A DNA stretch of 7,598 bases from Planctomicrobium sp. (GCA_029259835.1 JAJDEL010000084.1:1-7598); one strand, 5' to 3'. Positions 1-7,400 are shown, counted from the first letter of the stretch. Notes: generated from the sequence alone by a model not told the origin. A program made the numbers and translations.

Positions 1-2729
1 CGGCTGATGCGGTTGAGAGGGAAACGGTCCAGGAATTTATCGCCAAAGCGGATTCTTAAATACCCCCACGCGCCCATGTTTGAAGGTTCTTCCTGAACCC
101 AGAAGACTGGCGTCTCGTCGGGATACTCAGCGAGAATTTTCTCAATCGCGCTCGTCGGGAATGGGTAGAGCTGCTCGACTCGAATGATCGTGGAATGGCG
201 GATGCCGAGTTCATGTCGACGGGCGAGGAGGTCGTAATAGACTTTCCCGCTGCACAATAAAATTTGCTTCACTTCGCCTGGGTCGAGTGGTTCGACGTCT
301 GGAATCACTTCCTGAAAACGACCGATGGCGCAATCATCAAGTGTCGAGATGCACTCCTTATGCCGCAACAAGCTTTTCGGTGTCATCACGATCAATGGCT
401 TTTTCCACTTGCGTATGACTTGTCGTCGCAACAGGTGGAAATGTTGTGCTGGTGTTGTTGGCTGACAAACCTGCATGTTGTCTTCCGCCGCTAGGTTCAG
501 GAATCGTTCGAGGCGGGCGCTCGAATGTTCAGGCCCCTGCCCTTCGAAGCCATGCGGCAACAACATCACTAAGTTGCTGAGGCGATTCCATTTGTCTTCG
601 GCACTGGCGATGAACTGATCAATGATCACCTGAGCCGCATTGACAAAGTCACCGAACTGAGCTTCCCAGACGACCAGACCTTCTGGGCAGTCAAGACTGT
701 AGCCGTATTCGAAACCGAGCACGCCTGCTTCGGAAAGCGGGCTGTTGTGAATGTTAATGAATCCATCGCCGTCGATGATGTTTTCAAACGTATTGAACGG
801 TTCGCCATTGTTGTTGTCGTGCAGGACTGCGTGTCGGTGACTGAAAGTTCCCCGGCAAACATCCTGTCCAGTCATTCTCAGTGGGCGTCTCTGATCGAGG
901 ATTGACGCAATCGCCAGCACCTCGGCGCCTCCCCAATCGAGTGGTTCCTCGCCGGCCGCCATTGCTTTTCGCAAATCAAGTATTCGCTGAACCTTCGGAT
1001 GCGGTTTGAAGCCTTCCGGAACAGCAGTCAGCTTCGTGAGCAGTTCATTCAGTTTCGGTTTTTCCAGTCCGGTCTCCGGACAGTCTGCCGCTTCGATCGG
1101 TCCTCCCTGAAATCCGCCCCAGACTCCTCCCCAATTGTCGACACAACGAATGAAGTCGTCCCGGCGAGCCTCGGTCAGTTCCTTCTCCAAATTCTCTCGG
1201 CAGTCCTTTTCAATTTGCTCTGCCTCATCACGAGTAATCCCGTGGAGGTTCAGCAGACTGTCGAGATAGCCTTCGAAGACTGTCGAATGCTTTCGGATTT
1301 CCTTGTACATCATCGGCTGAGTGAATGAAGGTTCATCTCCCTCGTTGTGTCCACGACGTCGATAGCAATACATATCGATGACGACATCTCGCTGATATTT
1401 CGTGCGGAAGTCGAGTGCGAGGTTCACGACCTGCGCGACCGCTTCCGGGTCTTCTCCGTTGACATGAAAGATCGGAATCTGAAGCATCTTCGCGATGTCC
1501 GTCGCGTAGGTCGTTGATCGAGATTCGTCAGGATTCGTCGTAAAACCAATTTGATTGTTGACGACAACATGAATCGTACCGCCAGTTTTATAGCCTTCTA
1601 GCTCACTCAGGTTCAAAGTCTCCTGAACGATCCCTTCCCCGGCAAACGCGGCATCGCCATGGATCAGGATCACGGTCCCGCGTTCGCGATCAAAGTCGCC
1701 GTATCGATCCATCTTCGAACGCATCCGTCCTTGTGCGACGGTGTTCACAAACTCAAGATGGCTCGGATTGAAACAGAGAGAGAGATGAACGTCATTGTTT
1801 TGCGATGTCTTCCAGTTCGCGCTGTAACCGAGGTGATACTTTACATCTCCGCGCCCGAGGTACAAATCAGAGTCTGCATCGTCGAACTCTCTGAAGATCG
1901 TCCGAGGCGATTTGCCCATGATGTTCGCCAGGACATTCAGTCGCCCGCGATGGGCCATGCCGATCACAATTTCCCGAACGCCTTCGTTACCGGACTTTTC
2001 AATTGCCAGGTGGAGCAACGGAATGAGACTCTCGGCACCTTCCAGGGAAAAACTTTTCGCGCCGACAAACTTCCGCGCCAGAAATTCTTCAAACACAACT
2101 GCATCAGCGAGTCGTTGCAGGATGCGAATCTGCTGATCCCGTTCGAGCTTCATGTGGTTGCCGGACACTTCCATCCGCTGCGCGAGCCAGAGCCGCACCG
2201 GCAGGCTGTCGATGTGCATAAACTGCGCACCAATGCTGCGGCAATACGTCTGCTTGAGCCAATTCACGATGCCACGCAGAGTTCGAGTCGCTGGTCCTGC
2301 GACCCAGTCCGTTGAGACTTCCCGGTCGAAGTCGGCTTCTTCAAATCCATAAAATGCAGGATCAAGTTCCGCCGGACTGAGGCGTTCTGATCCCAGCGGA
2401 TCAATCGAAGCCGCGATATGTCCGCGCACACGGTAATTTCGGATTAACTGGTCCAACCGCTCCTGCCGTGCCGCTTCGTCCATTCGTGTCGCGACCTTCT
2501 GGTGCGAAAGCTGGGGTGTCGCCGCTCCAGGTGGGTTGAACATACTGCGCGAGCGGAACGGACTCTCAGGAGTCCATTCACTGGTCAATCGTTGATCACC
2601 ATTCTTGATGGACTCAAAATACTCTCGCCATTCCGGGGTCACCGAAGACGAATCCGACAGATAGCTTGAGTAGAGTTGCTCAACAAACACCAGGTTTTGG
2701 CTGTTGAGCGGGATCACAGGAGAAGCCAC
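1..2729 (-). CDS. sucA: 2-oxoglutarate dehydrogenase E1 component (thiamine-dependent), C-terminus cut by window edge
   Basis: E1 subunit of the 2-oxoglutarate dehydrogenase complex: it decarboxylates 2-oxoglutarate with thiamine diphosphate and passes the succinyl group to lipoyl-E2 in the cytoplasmic TCA cycle. I translated the minus strand through the whole stretch and found 909 codons with no stop. Visible family motifs, numbered from the GTG: N-terminal E2-contact helix [10 protein letters not shown] (about 14-23), [25 protein letters not shown] (His260), [19 protein letters not shown], the ThDP/Mg site [10 protein letters not shown] (Asp359) to NNQ (391-393), [13 protein letters not shown] (His461), [28 protein letters not shown] (His735) and [11 protein letters not shown] near the edge. 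About 20-25 residues are missing, giving a normal length near 930. There is no fused E2-like domain as in actinobacterial KgdA. The GTG at 2729 was chosen because GGAG (2738-2741) lies 8 nt upstream. In-frame ATGs at 2819/2816 would add 30/29 residues but have no clear ribosome binding site. Confidence 0.96.
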   Translation of the reverse strand, partial: MASPVIPLNSQNLVFVEQLYSSYLSDSSSVTPEWREYFESIKNGDQRLTSEWTPESPFRSRSMFNPPGAATPQLSHQKVATRMDEAARQERLDQLIRNYRVRGHIAASIDPLGSERLSPAELDPAFYGFEEADFDREVSTDWVAGPATRTLRGIVNWLKQTYCRSIGAQFMHIDSLPVRLWLAQRMEVSGNHMKLERDQQIRILQRLADAVVFEEFLARKFVGAKSFSLEGAESLIPLLHLAIEKSGNEGVREIVIGMAHRGRLNVLANIMGKSPRTIFREFDDADSDLYLGRGDVKYHLGYSANWKTSQNNDVHLSLCFNPSHLEFVNTVAQGRMRSKMDRYGDFDRERGTVILIHGDAAFAGEGIVQETLNLSELEGYKTGGTIHVVVNNQIGFTTNPDESRSTTYATDIAKMLQIPIFHVNGEDPEAVAQVVNLALDFRTKYQRDVVIDMYCYRRRGHNEGDEPSFTQPMMYKEIRKHSTVFEGYLDSLLNLHGITRDEAEQIEKDCRENLEKELTEARRDDFIRCVDNWGGVWGGFQGGPIEAADCPETGLEKPKLNELLTKLTAVPEGFKPHPKVQRILDLRKAMAAGEEPLDWGGAEVLAIASILDQRRPLRMTGQDVCRGTFSHRHAVLHDNNNGEPFNTFENIIDGDGFINIHNSPLSEAGVLGFEYGYSLDCPEGLVVWEAQFGDFVNAAQVIIDQFIASAEDKWNRLSNLVMLLPHGFEGQGPEHSSARLERFLNLAAEDNMQVCQPTTPAQHFHLLRRQVIRKWKKPLIVMTPKSLLRHKECISTLDDCAIGRFQEVIPDVEPLDPGEVKQILLCSGKVYYDLLARRHELGIRHSTIIRVEQLYPFPTSAIEKILAEYPDETPVFWVQEEPSNMGAWGYLRIRFGDKFLDRFPLNRIS

Positions 2730-2854
2730 GATGAGTGCTCCAAAACGGACTCGAAGGATGAAATCGTTGTTAGTGTCAGATTTATGCCTCAGAGCGGCGG
2801 AATTCAATGCCGACATCATAGAAAACAGAACAGATTTTGATGTCCAGAACACCT

Positions 2855-2879
2855 TTCCCATTATGGGAAGCAAATTTGC
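2855..2879. promoter_or_regulatory. Adjacent palindromes upstream of sucA, possible operator
   Basis: TTCCCAT-T-ATGGGAA (2855-2869) is a perfect 7-bp inverted repeat around one base. It is followed at once by the perfect 10-bp palindrome GCAAATTTGC (2870-2879). They lie about 126-150 bp upstream of the preferred sucA GTG and 36 bp upstream of the alternative ATG at 2819. Back-to-back symmetric sites are what dimeric regulators bind, but no regulator is identified and no family consensus is recognised. Confidence 0.3.
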
Positions 2880-2938
2880 AATATAGATTGTCTCGAAAAT
2901 CGACGAGGAATCTTCGGTTCGGTATCATTCAGAGCAAT

Positions 2939-2970
2939 TGACAGCTGTGACACACTGGGAAACGCTGTCA
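2939..2970. promoter_or_regulatory. Inverted repeat TGACAGC-N18-GCTGTCA upstream of the DapA-family gene
   Basis: Seven-base arms TGACAGC (2939-2945) and GCTGTCA (2964-2970) are perfect complements. They sit 53-85 bp ahead of the ATG at 3024. The left arm overlaps the TTGACA hexamer (2938-2943), and an 8-bp palindrome ACAGCTGT (2941-2948) is nested in it. The position suits an operator for the lyase gene, but the arms are short and could arise by chance. Confidence 0.25.
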
Positions 2971-3023
2971 CTATTACGGGTTGATGAAGATTTTTCCAGA
3001 ATTCCCTAACTCCTCCAGATGAT

Positions 3024-4052
3024 ATGACACAGCAACGACTCTCCGGAATTTTTACTCCGAACCTTGTTCCTTACGATTCGAATCAGCAGATTAACGAACC
3101 GGAATTACGTCGTTATGTTGATTGGCTGATCGAACGCGGAGTCCATGGTCTCTACCCAAACGGATCGACCGGTGAATTCACTCGGTTCACGCTTGAAGAA
3201 AGAAAGCGGATCGTCGCGATTATCGCCGATCAAACACGCGGACGCGTTCCGATTCTCGCTGGTGCGGCGGAAGCGAACGTCCGCGAGACGCTGAAAGCCT
3301 GTGAATACTACGCGAGCCTCGGCGTGCGAGCTGTCGCGATTGTCGCACCGTTCTACTACAAACTCAGCCCATCTTCGGTGTATGCGTATTTCAAGGAGAT
3401 CGGAAAGAACACGCCGATTGATGTCACTCTCTATAACATCCCGATGTTCGCCAGCCCCATCGACGTTCCAACCGTGCAAAGGCTCAGCGAAGAATGCGAA
3501 CGAATCGTCGCAATCAAGGATTCATCCGGGGAAATCCCTCACATGATTCGCATGATTCAGGCAGTTCGACCGAACCGACCGGAGTTCAGCTTTTTGACCG
3601 GCTGGGATGCTGCGTTGATGCCGATGATGCTCGTCGGTTGCGATGGTGGCACGAACGCATCGAGCGGTGTTGTCCCGGAAATTACTCGGAAGCTTTATGA
3701 CTTGACCCTCGCTGGGCAAATCGATGAGGCTCGCAAAGTTCAATACGACCTCGTCACACTCTTCGACGCAATGCTCTACCAGGCGGAATTTCCAGATGGT
3801 TTCCGCGCCGCCGTCGGACTGCGTGGATTCCAGATGGGACGTGGACGGCAACCGCTCTCGGATGAGCAACTCGATGATCTGTCGACACTCACAAATACCT
3901 TGCAATGTATGCTTTCCGAGCATGGCTACACCGACCAACCAGTGGGCGGGTGTCCAGTAGGAGGTGCTGGTTCGCACACGGCAAACCCCGACGTCACAAA
4001 AATCGTCGGGACTGTCGTCTCCGAACTGAAACGCCGCGGGCTGATTTCGTAA
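3024..4052 (+). CDS. DapA/N-acetylneuraminate lyase family class I aldolase, with a Gly/Cys C-terminal tail
   Basis: A 342-residue cytoplasmic (beta/alpha)8-barrel enzyme of the dihydrodipicolinate synthase/NAL family, whose members form a Schiff base with pyruvate or a 2-keto acid and then add or remove an aldehyde. Visible signatures are NGSTGEF (46-52, carboxylate-binding loop), APFYYK (108-113), catalytic Tyr137 in YNIP, and Schiff-base Lys165 in IVAIKDSSG. True DapA has Arg in YNVPSRT to bind the aspartate-semialdehyde carboxylate; here the matching stretch is YNIPMFA, with Phe142 at the Arg position. Lysine biosynthesis is therefore unlikely and the substrate is unknown (a sugar-acid or keto-acid aldolase is possible). 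The protein is about 40-50 residues longer than DapA (about 290). Its tail from about 298 holds a Gly-rich [12 protein letters not shown] segment (307-318) and a terminal helix. There is no Shine-Dalgarno before the ATG. It is monocistronic, with unrelated neighbours. Confidence 0.9.
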   Translation: MTQQRLSGIFTPNLVPYDSNQQINEPELRRYVDWLIERGVHGLYPNGSTGEFTRFTLEERKRIVAIIADQTRGRVPILAGAAEANVRETLKACEYYASLGVRAVAIVAPFYYKLSPSSVYAYFKEIGKNTPIDVTLYNIPMFASPIDVPTVQRLSEECERIVAIKDSSGEIPHMIRMIQAVRPNRPEFSFLTGWDAALMPMMLVGCDGGTNASSGVVPEITRKLYDLTLAGQIDEARKVQYDLVTLFDAMLYQAEFPDGFRAAVGLRGFQMGRGRQPLSDEQLDDLSTLTNTLQCMLSEHGYTDQPVGGCPVGGAGSHTANPDVTKIVGTVVSELKRRGLIS

Positions 4053-4083
4053 ATCCACCAAGAATCTGCCCACTCTCACTTAG

Positions 4084-4104
4084 CCCCCGGTGATCCACCG
4101 GGGG
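4084..4104. repeat. Perfect GC-rich hairpin, possible transcript end or repeat unit
   Basis: Arms CCCCCGGTG (4084-4092) and CACCGGGGG (4096-4104) pair perfectly around loop ATC: a 9-bp stem with a 3-nt loop, beginning 32 bp after the lyase stop codon. There is no T-run on either side, so it is not a canonical Rho-independent terminator, although it could stall polymerase or protect a 3' end. Its TAGCCCC start matches the inner end of the neighbouring palindrome's left arm, so the two may be related members of one dispersed intergenic repeat family. Confidence 0.65.
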
Positions 4105-4158
4105 AACCAGCGTCAGCAACTTACATTTCTGGCCTGCCCAAAATTAATTCCCCGATAT

Positions 4159-4230
4159 CAGCCGTTTGGGCGCTAGCCCCAAATCTGTAACCGGTCCACG
4201 CTCATAACCGGGGCTAACGCCCAGCGGCTG
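4159..4230. repeat. Large interrupted palindrome (REP-like intergenic element)
   Basis: The left arm 4159-4180 begins CAGCCG and ends GCTAGCCCC. The right arm 4210-4230 begins GGGGCTAACGCCC and ends GGCTG. Reversed, the right arm matches the left over about 19 of 22 bases, with one indel next to a mismatch and one further mismatch. The 29-bp spacer includes ACCGGT (4190-4195), and the right arm is preceded by AACC. Transcribed, it would fold into a long stem. The small imperfect palindrome with no coding content in a gene spacer fits a REP or MITE-like dispersed element. I recall similar GGGGCTAACGCCC repeats in planctomycete spacers, but copy number cannot be tested here. Confidence 0.6.
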
Positions 4231-4403
4231 AAATAGAGTGAATCAATCCTGGAATTTGCTACGGAAACCATTCCTAAGTCCTAGAACGCCACCGGATTGG
4301 GTGGAAAGTCCCAGAACTGCCAATTACCATCTTCGTCGTTGAATCGCCGTCTACCGTTGAAGAGGTGTTCACTCTTTTGGTGTTGAGAGATTGGTTTAGA
4401 GTT

Positions 4404-4769
4404 ATGCCCACCGTTACATTTAAGAATCTTAAAAAGAAAAAGATCATCGTTCCAGAAGGAGCGAATCTTCGTCGAGAAGCTCACAAAAACGGTGTCTCAT
4501 TGCATGGTGGCATCCACCAGTATTTCAACTGCCAAGGCAACGGCATGTGTGCGAGTTGCCGGGTTCGAGTCGTTTCTGGTGAAGAGAACCTGAAACGGAA
4601 AAAATGGTGGGAAAAGGTTTTACTGCTTATCAATCCGATGTGGCTGTTTGCACGAATCGGACACGAAGAAGACCTTACACTCGCCTGCCAAACTCGCGTC
4701 TACGGTGACTGCGAAGTTGAATCGACTCCGCCAATGAACTGGAGCGGCGAAGAAGAGTTCTGGGTCTAA
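4404..4769 (+). CDS. 2Fe-2S ferredoxin-like protein
   Basis: A 121-residue cytoplasmic electron-transfer protein of the 2Fe-2S (beta-grasp) ferredoxin fold. Ligand cysteines are visible as C43-x5-C49-x2-C52 in NCQGNGMCASCRVRV, with the fourth in LACQTRV (Cys95). The C-x5-C-x2-C spacing is that of the adrenodoxin/ISC-type class rather than the plant C-x4-C-x2-C type. The gap from Cys52 to Cys95 is 42 residues, longer than the roughly 30-37 usual. The extra length is a Trp-rich hydrophobic stretch (KWWEKVLLLINPMWLF, about 67-82) that could pack on a partner or a membrane surface. The ATG at 4404 was chosen because PTVTFKNL is the expected first beta strand; an in-frame GTG at 4365 would add 13 residues without family resemblance. 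No reductase or partner gene is adjacent, so the redox partner is unknown. It converges with the TolC-type gene, 30 bp apart, with no terminator seen. Confidence 0.88.
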   Translation: MPTVTFKNLKKKKIIVPEGANLRREAHKNGVSLHGGIHQYFNCQGNGMCASCRVRVVSGEENLKRKKWWEKVLLLINPMWLFARIGHEEDLTLACQTRVYGDCEVESTPPMNWSGEEEFWV

Positions 4770-4799
4770 ATAGCATGAGCGAACAGGATCGGATCGTTG

Positions 4800-6119
4800 T
4801 CAATTTTGCAGCGATAGCCCGCCGTTCATGAGGCCACTGTTGATGAGGGCGACGGCTTGCCAGGCTTCGCGTTTGGCGTCGTTCAGCGAAAGCAGAATGT
4901 CGACATAAGCCTTTTGCGCCTGCAGCAGCCCAACGTAAGAAACTAGGCCTGCCTTGTAGAGAGTTTGGGTGCTTTGCAAACTCTCCTGTGAGAGTGGCAA
5001 AAGCTCATTCTCTAACTGCGAGAGCGTCTGCTGTGCAATTGTGTAGTCTCGGAATGCAGTGACATATCGCTGGCGCAATGCAAGTTCGAGTCGCTTGACC
5101 TTATGGCTTGTTCGAATGTAATCCGCTGTAGCGGCTGCAATTCGCCCACTGTTTTGATTATGAATCGGGAGTTCTAATCCAAATTGCAAATTCACGACAA
5201 CTTCATCCGTCGCATTGTTGAATTGCAAACCAACCTGAGACTGGACGTTCGGAGTCGGCTCAGCACGTTCCCGCTGAACCGCCCATTGATGCCTGAGCAT
5301 TTCGGCACGAGCGGTCTCTATGATTGGATGTGATTGAGCGATGGACTGGAATTTTTCTTCAAAGTCGTAACCTGGAACGACCGAATCCAGCGCACCCACA
5401 ACGGCATCAACATCGACAAAATCGATCCCCAAAACGACTCCGAGAGCCTGTCCAGTCGATACGAGTCGTTGTTCGGCATTTCGTAATTCGAGCAGGTTTT
5501 GTTTACGTTGAAGTTGCGCCTGCAACATTTGCCCTTTGCCGATTTCTCCCGTATCAACCAATTTCTGTGTCAGGTTCACACCATCCAGCAACACATCGTC
5601 CATCACTTTCAGAATTTCGATGCGCCGCTTCGCTGCCAGGACCGCGTAGAATCTTTGTCGTGCGTCTCCGGCAACCTTCAACTTCTGAACTTGCCAGTTC
5701 CAGTTAGCTGTTTCGACTTCCCAGCCACCTACCTGATTGCTGAGTCCCAGTTTGTTCGCCGTCACATATTCCTGTGAATAGAAGAAGCCCTGCAGCCCGA
5801 GCGTTCCATCATCTCCAAGTTCCGAACCTTGGTATCCAAACGTTGGATTCAAGGGGCGTGTTGCATCCCAACGCATTCCACGCGCACGTTCAACTAGCGC
5901 GCTTTTCTCCTGTAAAGCTGGATGATTTGAAAGCGCAATTTCGATCACCCGGTCCAGCGTGAGTTCCGCAGGTTCAATCGCCAATTCCGTCGGAGCAGGC
6001 AACTCCAGTTCACTTTCACTTGGAGGCAATTCCTGTGAGAGTACGATATTCGCAATCACTAGGGAGAAGCAAAAGAGTCCTCCTAAAGTCACTGTTTTAC
6101 GAAAACAGAATATATTCAC
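4800..6119 (-). CDS. TolC/CusC-family outer-membrane efflux protein
   Basis: A 439-residue outer-membrane channel protein, the exit duct of a tripartite efflux pump. Residues 1-29 form a Sec signal peptide (positive FRK, then a hydrophobic core ending VLSQ). Two OEP repeats follow. The first starts at LTLDRVIEIALSNHPAL (53-69) and the second near FQSIAQSHPII (257-267), each leading into long amphipathic helices. Family hallmarks of the second repeat are LELPIHNQNSGRIAAA (315-330) and the closing LYKAGLVSYVGLLQAQ (387-402). The signal peptide has no lipobox cysteine, unlike lipoprotein OprM/CusC members. The start is GTG at 6119, with AAGGA (6129-6133) 9 nt upstream. It is divergent from the His-rich protein and adaptor genes, which supply the other parts of the same type of pump. 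Heavy-metal export is the likeliest role, given the His-rich neighbours, but the substrate is inferred. Confidence 0.93.
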   Translation of the reverse strand: MNIFCFRKTVTLGGLFCFSLVIANIVLSQELPPSESELELPAPTELAIEPAELTLDRVIEIALSNHPALQEKSALVERARGMRWDATRPLNPTFGYQGSELGDDGTLGLQGFFYSQEYVTANKLGLSNQVGGWEVETANWNWQVQKLKVAGDARQRFYAVLAAKRRIEILKVMDDVLLDGVNLTQKLVDTGEIGKGQMLQAQLQRKQNLLELRNAEQRLVSTGQALGVVLGIDFVDVDAVVGALDSVVPGYDFEEKFQSIAQSHPIIETARAEMLRHQWAVQRERAEPTPNVQSQVGLQFNNATDEVVVNLQFGLELPIHNQNSGRIAAATADYIRTSHKVKRLELALRQRYVTAFRDYTIAQQTLSQLENELLPLSQESLQSTQTLYKAGLVSYVGLLQAQKAYVDILLSLNDAKREAWQAVALINSGLMNGGLSLQN

Positions 6120-6290
6120 AGTCTGGCGTCCTTGCCAATAGAGTGTCTGGAAGTCCTTTGATTGTCTCGGTTGATACGGTTATGCCGGTTGATCCAATTG
6201 CAAGGTTGCTTCAATTTCTACAATGATCTAGTCTCGAAGAGTCCAACTACGTAGACTTTGACGCTTAGGAATCTTTTCATCACCCTCGAA
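6120..6290. promoter_or_regulatory. Divergent efflux-operon regulatory region
   Basis: About 170 bp between the TolC-type gene (leftward) and the His/Cys-rich gene (rightward), so it should carry both promoters and any metal-responsive operator. On the plus strand, TTGCAA (6198-6203) and TACAAT (6219-6224) form a weak sigma70-like pair, but with a short 15-bp spacer. No MerR/CueR-type or ArsR-type operator is recognised. It contains the tandem 9-mers at 6168-6194. Confidence 0.4.
6168..6194 (+). repeat. Three tandem 9-bp repeats beginning CGGTT
   Basis: CGGTTGATA (6168-6176), CGGTTATGC (6177-6185) and CGGTTGATC (6186-6194) follow one another without a gap. The outer two share eight bases; the middle shares the first five. 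They lie midway between the two divergent start codons and just upstream of the weak plus-strand promoter-like pair. Binding of a regulator to direct repeats is possible, but a 9-bp period does not match a helical turn. Confidence 0.45.
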
Positions 6291-6710
6291 ATGGCTCAAA
6301 TGCACGGTTGGCCCCATTACATTCTGGTTTTCACCTTTCTCTGGCAGATCGGGGTCTGTCCCAACTATTGCTCCTGCCACCATGGTGTTGAGGAATTATT
6401 TGCCGGTTCTGATGAGGAGGCAGATGCTCATCATGGCTCGCATCACCATGCCGAGCCATCAGAGGGGTTTCTTGCGGTCTCGCAGGAACACGAATGTGAT
6501 GGAATCGGGCGCCCTGCCTTTCTTGTCAGTCGCACGAACGTTCTCAGCCGAATTGTCGCTTGCCGATCTACTGATGCTGTGATTGCAGTGGTCAGCGATG
6601 AATCATTAGACACAATCAGGGCTTTCTCTTCTTCACGGTCGTTCCTGCCCGGTGACTCTTTGCGAGAGTCCCTGCGCGCCCGAAGTGCGCTTCAGGTCTG
6701 GCAGGTCTAA
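6291..6710 (+). CDS. Small His/Cys-rich exported protein of an efflux locus, probable metal binder
   Basis: A 139-residue protein of no recognised named family. From ATG 6291, a short N-terminus leads into a hydrophobic segment (WPHYILVFTFLWQIGV, 7-22), which reads as a signal peptide or anchor. A cysteine/histidine cluster follows directly (C23, C27, C29, H30, H31). Next comes an acidic His-rich stretch with HHGSHHH (47-53), then HEC (67-69) and C91; the C-terminal third is Ser/Arg-rich and unremarkable. Soft and borderline metals (Cu, Zn, Ni, Co) suit such ligands. The adaptor 177 bp downstream also carries a His-rich patch, so metal delivery or buffering for the pump is a reasonable inference. 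The start is uncertain: no good ribosome binding site precedes 6291, and an in-frame TTG at 6258 would add 11 residues. Confidence 0.68.
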   Translation: MAQMHGWPHYILVFTFLWQIGVCPNYCSCHHGVEELFAGSDEEADAHHGSHHHAEPSEGFLAVSQEHECDGIGRPAFLVSRTNVLSRIVACRSTDAVIAVVSDESLDTIRAFSSSRSFLPGDSLRESLRARSALQVWQV

Positions 6711-6887
6711 CTGACCAGCCTCCCGTATCTTATCTCGCTCAATTTCGTTAGCGAATGGTGAGGCGGTCTCTTTTCTGTTTCTGAATTCGCGCGAATTCGG
6801 TGAATCAATTTGCATTATGCCATGTGAATTCGCCTCGACTGAATCGAGGTGAGCGAGGTTCTTCGGAATTTCTCTTAAGGTGTTATT
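6711..6887 (+). promoter_or_regulatory. Leader of the adaptor gene with symmetric elements
   Basis: A 177-bp spacer upstream of the adaptor. It holds a perfect 16-bp palindrome GAATTCGCGCGAATTC (6783-6798) and a third copy of its half-site GAATTCGC at 6826-6833. A small hairpin CCTCGA-N5-TCGAGG (6833-6849) lies 38 bp before the start codon, and AAGG (6877-6880) is 7 nt before ATG 6888. These could be an operator plus a leader stem controlling the adaptor separately from the His-rich gene. No binding protein is identified. Confidence 0.4.
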
Positions 6888-7400
6888 ATGAAATTGCCTC
6901 CTGTTAAATTGCTCGGGACGATCGTTTTGTGTCTGATTATTGGTGCCGTTGTGGGAATCTTTATCCCGCAAGATGGATTAAGAGCGACGGTTCTTGAACT
7001 CTCTGGATCGATCATCCCGGCTCCCGAAGCGGACGCACACTCTGAAGAAGAGGGAGGCCACGAAGAACACAACCACGTCGAACTTTCGAAGGCAGCTCAG
7101 AAGAGTTTGCAACTGAAGCGACTGGTGCTCACTCCTACATCGTACACCTCCAGTAGTGTGCTTCCGGCAGTTGTTGTTGAGAGACCAGCGGTCAGTGATC
7201 TGCATGTCGTGACAGAATTTGAAGGGATCATTGAAGAGATCAAAGCTGTCCCTGGTCAAGCAGTTCGCGAAGGAGATCCACTGTTTCGAATTCGACTGAC
7301 AGGAGACTCTCTGGCAAAAGCACAATCCGCGTTTCTGGACGCGATTTTGGCAGTCGACATTCTCGATCAGGAAATCAAACGCCTCGCCGATGCAGCCTAA
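6888..7400 (+). CDS. RND-type periplasmic adaptor (HlyD/CusB-like), N-terminal part ending at a premature stop
   Basis: The membrane-fusion protein of a tripartite efflux pump, linking inner-membrane pump and TolC-type channel across the periplasm. The 170 codons to the TAA show an N-terminal membrane anchor (LLGTIVLCLIIGAVVGIFI, 8-26) and an acidic His-rich patch with H51, H58, H61 and H63. A beta region then leads to the lipoyl/biotinyl half-motif AVPGQAVREGDPLF (120-133) and the first helix of the coiled-coil hairpin (about 141-169). Family members run to about 400-600 residues and include the returning helix, the second lipoyl half, and beta-barrel and membrane-proximal domains, all missing from this product. 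The truncated peptide should not work as an adaptor. ATG 6888 is preceded by AAGG at 7 nt. The frame continues past the stop (next entry). The His patch suggests a metal substrate (inference). Confidence 0.85.
   Translation: MKLPPVKLLGTIVLCLIIGAVVGIFIPQDGLRATVLELSGSIIPAPEADAHSEEEGGHEEHNHVELSKAAQKSLQLKRLVLTPTSYTSSSVLPAVVVERPAVSDLHVVTEFEGIIEEIKAVPGQAVREGDPLFRIRLTGDSLAKAQSAFLDAILAVDILDQEIKRLADAA

Larger units (their letters stand above)
2730..3023. other. Divergent intergenic region, sucA / DapA-family gene
   Basis: Spacer between two divergently transcribed genes, so it should hold both promoters. No convincing coding frame is seen; the short plus-strand frame at 2704-2886 is antisense to the sucA start and resembles nothing. 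It contains a palindrome pair at 2855-2879 and an inverted repeat at 2939-2970, listed separately. A TTGACA hexamer lies at 2938-2943, but no good -10 sequence sits 16-18 bp downstream, so no promoter is called. Confidence 0.6.
4053..4403. other. Non-coding spacer carrying palindromic elements
   Basis: About 350 bp between the lyase and ferredoxin genes. The first half holds two palindromic elements (4084-4104 and 4159-4230), listed separately. The stretch 4231-4403 shows no repeat, RNA gene or convincing promoter. A small minus-strand frame at 4281-4484 overlaps the ferredoxin start and is not supported as a gene. Confidence 0.6.

Noticed and set aside
626..862. Possible frameshift in sucA, suggested by a minus-strand frame in another phase
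   Set aside because: Codon-by-codon reading of the sucA frame through this region gives continuous E1 sequence ([18 protein letters not shown] onward), so the other frame is a shadow.
1659..2315. 218-codon plus-strand open frame
   Set aside because: It lies wholly antisense to intact sucA, whose motifs are unmistakable. The predicted protein shows no domain-like pattern.
2938..2977. Sigma70 promoter for the DapA-family gene from TTGACA
   Set aside because: No acceptable -10 hexamer occurs at 16-18 bp spacing; TATTAC at 2972 is 28 bp away.
3522..4079. 185-codon minus-strand open frame
   Set aside because: It is antisense to the DapA-family gene, whose catalytic motifs are clear on the plus strand.
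4084..4104. Canonical Rho-independent terminator
   Set aside because: The stem is strong but no T-run follows on either strand.
4281..4484. Minus-strand 67-codon frame ending in a Trp/Pro-rich tail
   Set aside because: It starts with GTG inside the ferredoxin N-terminus, has no ribosome binding site or recognisable family, and is too short to call; a decayed gene end is possible but unsupported.
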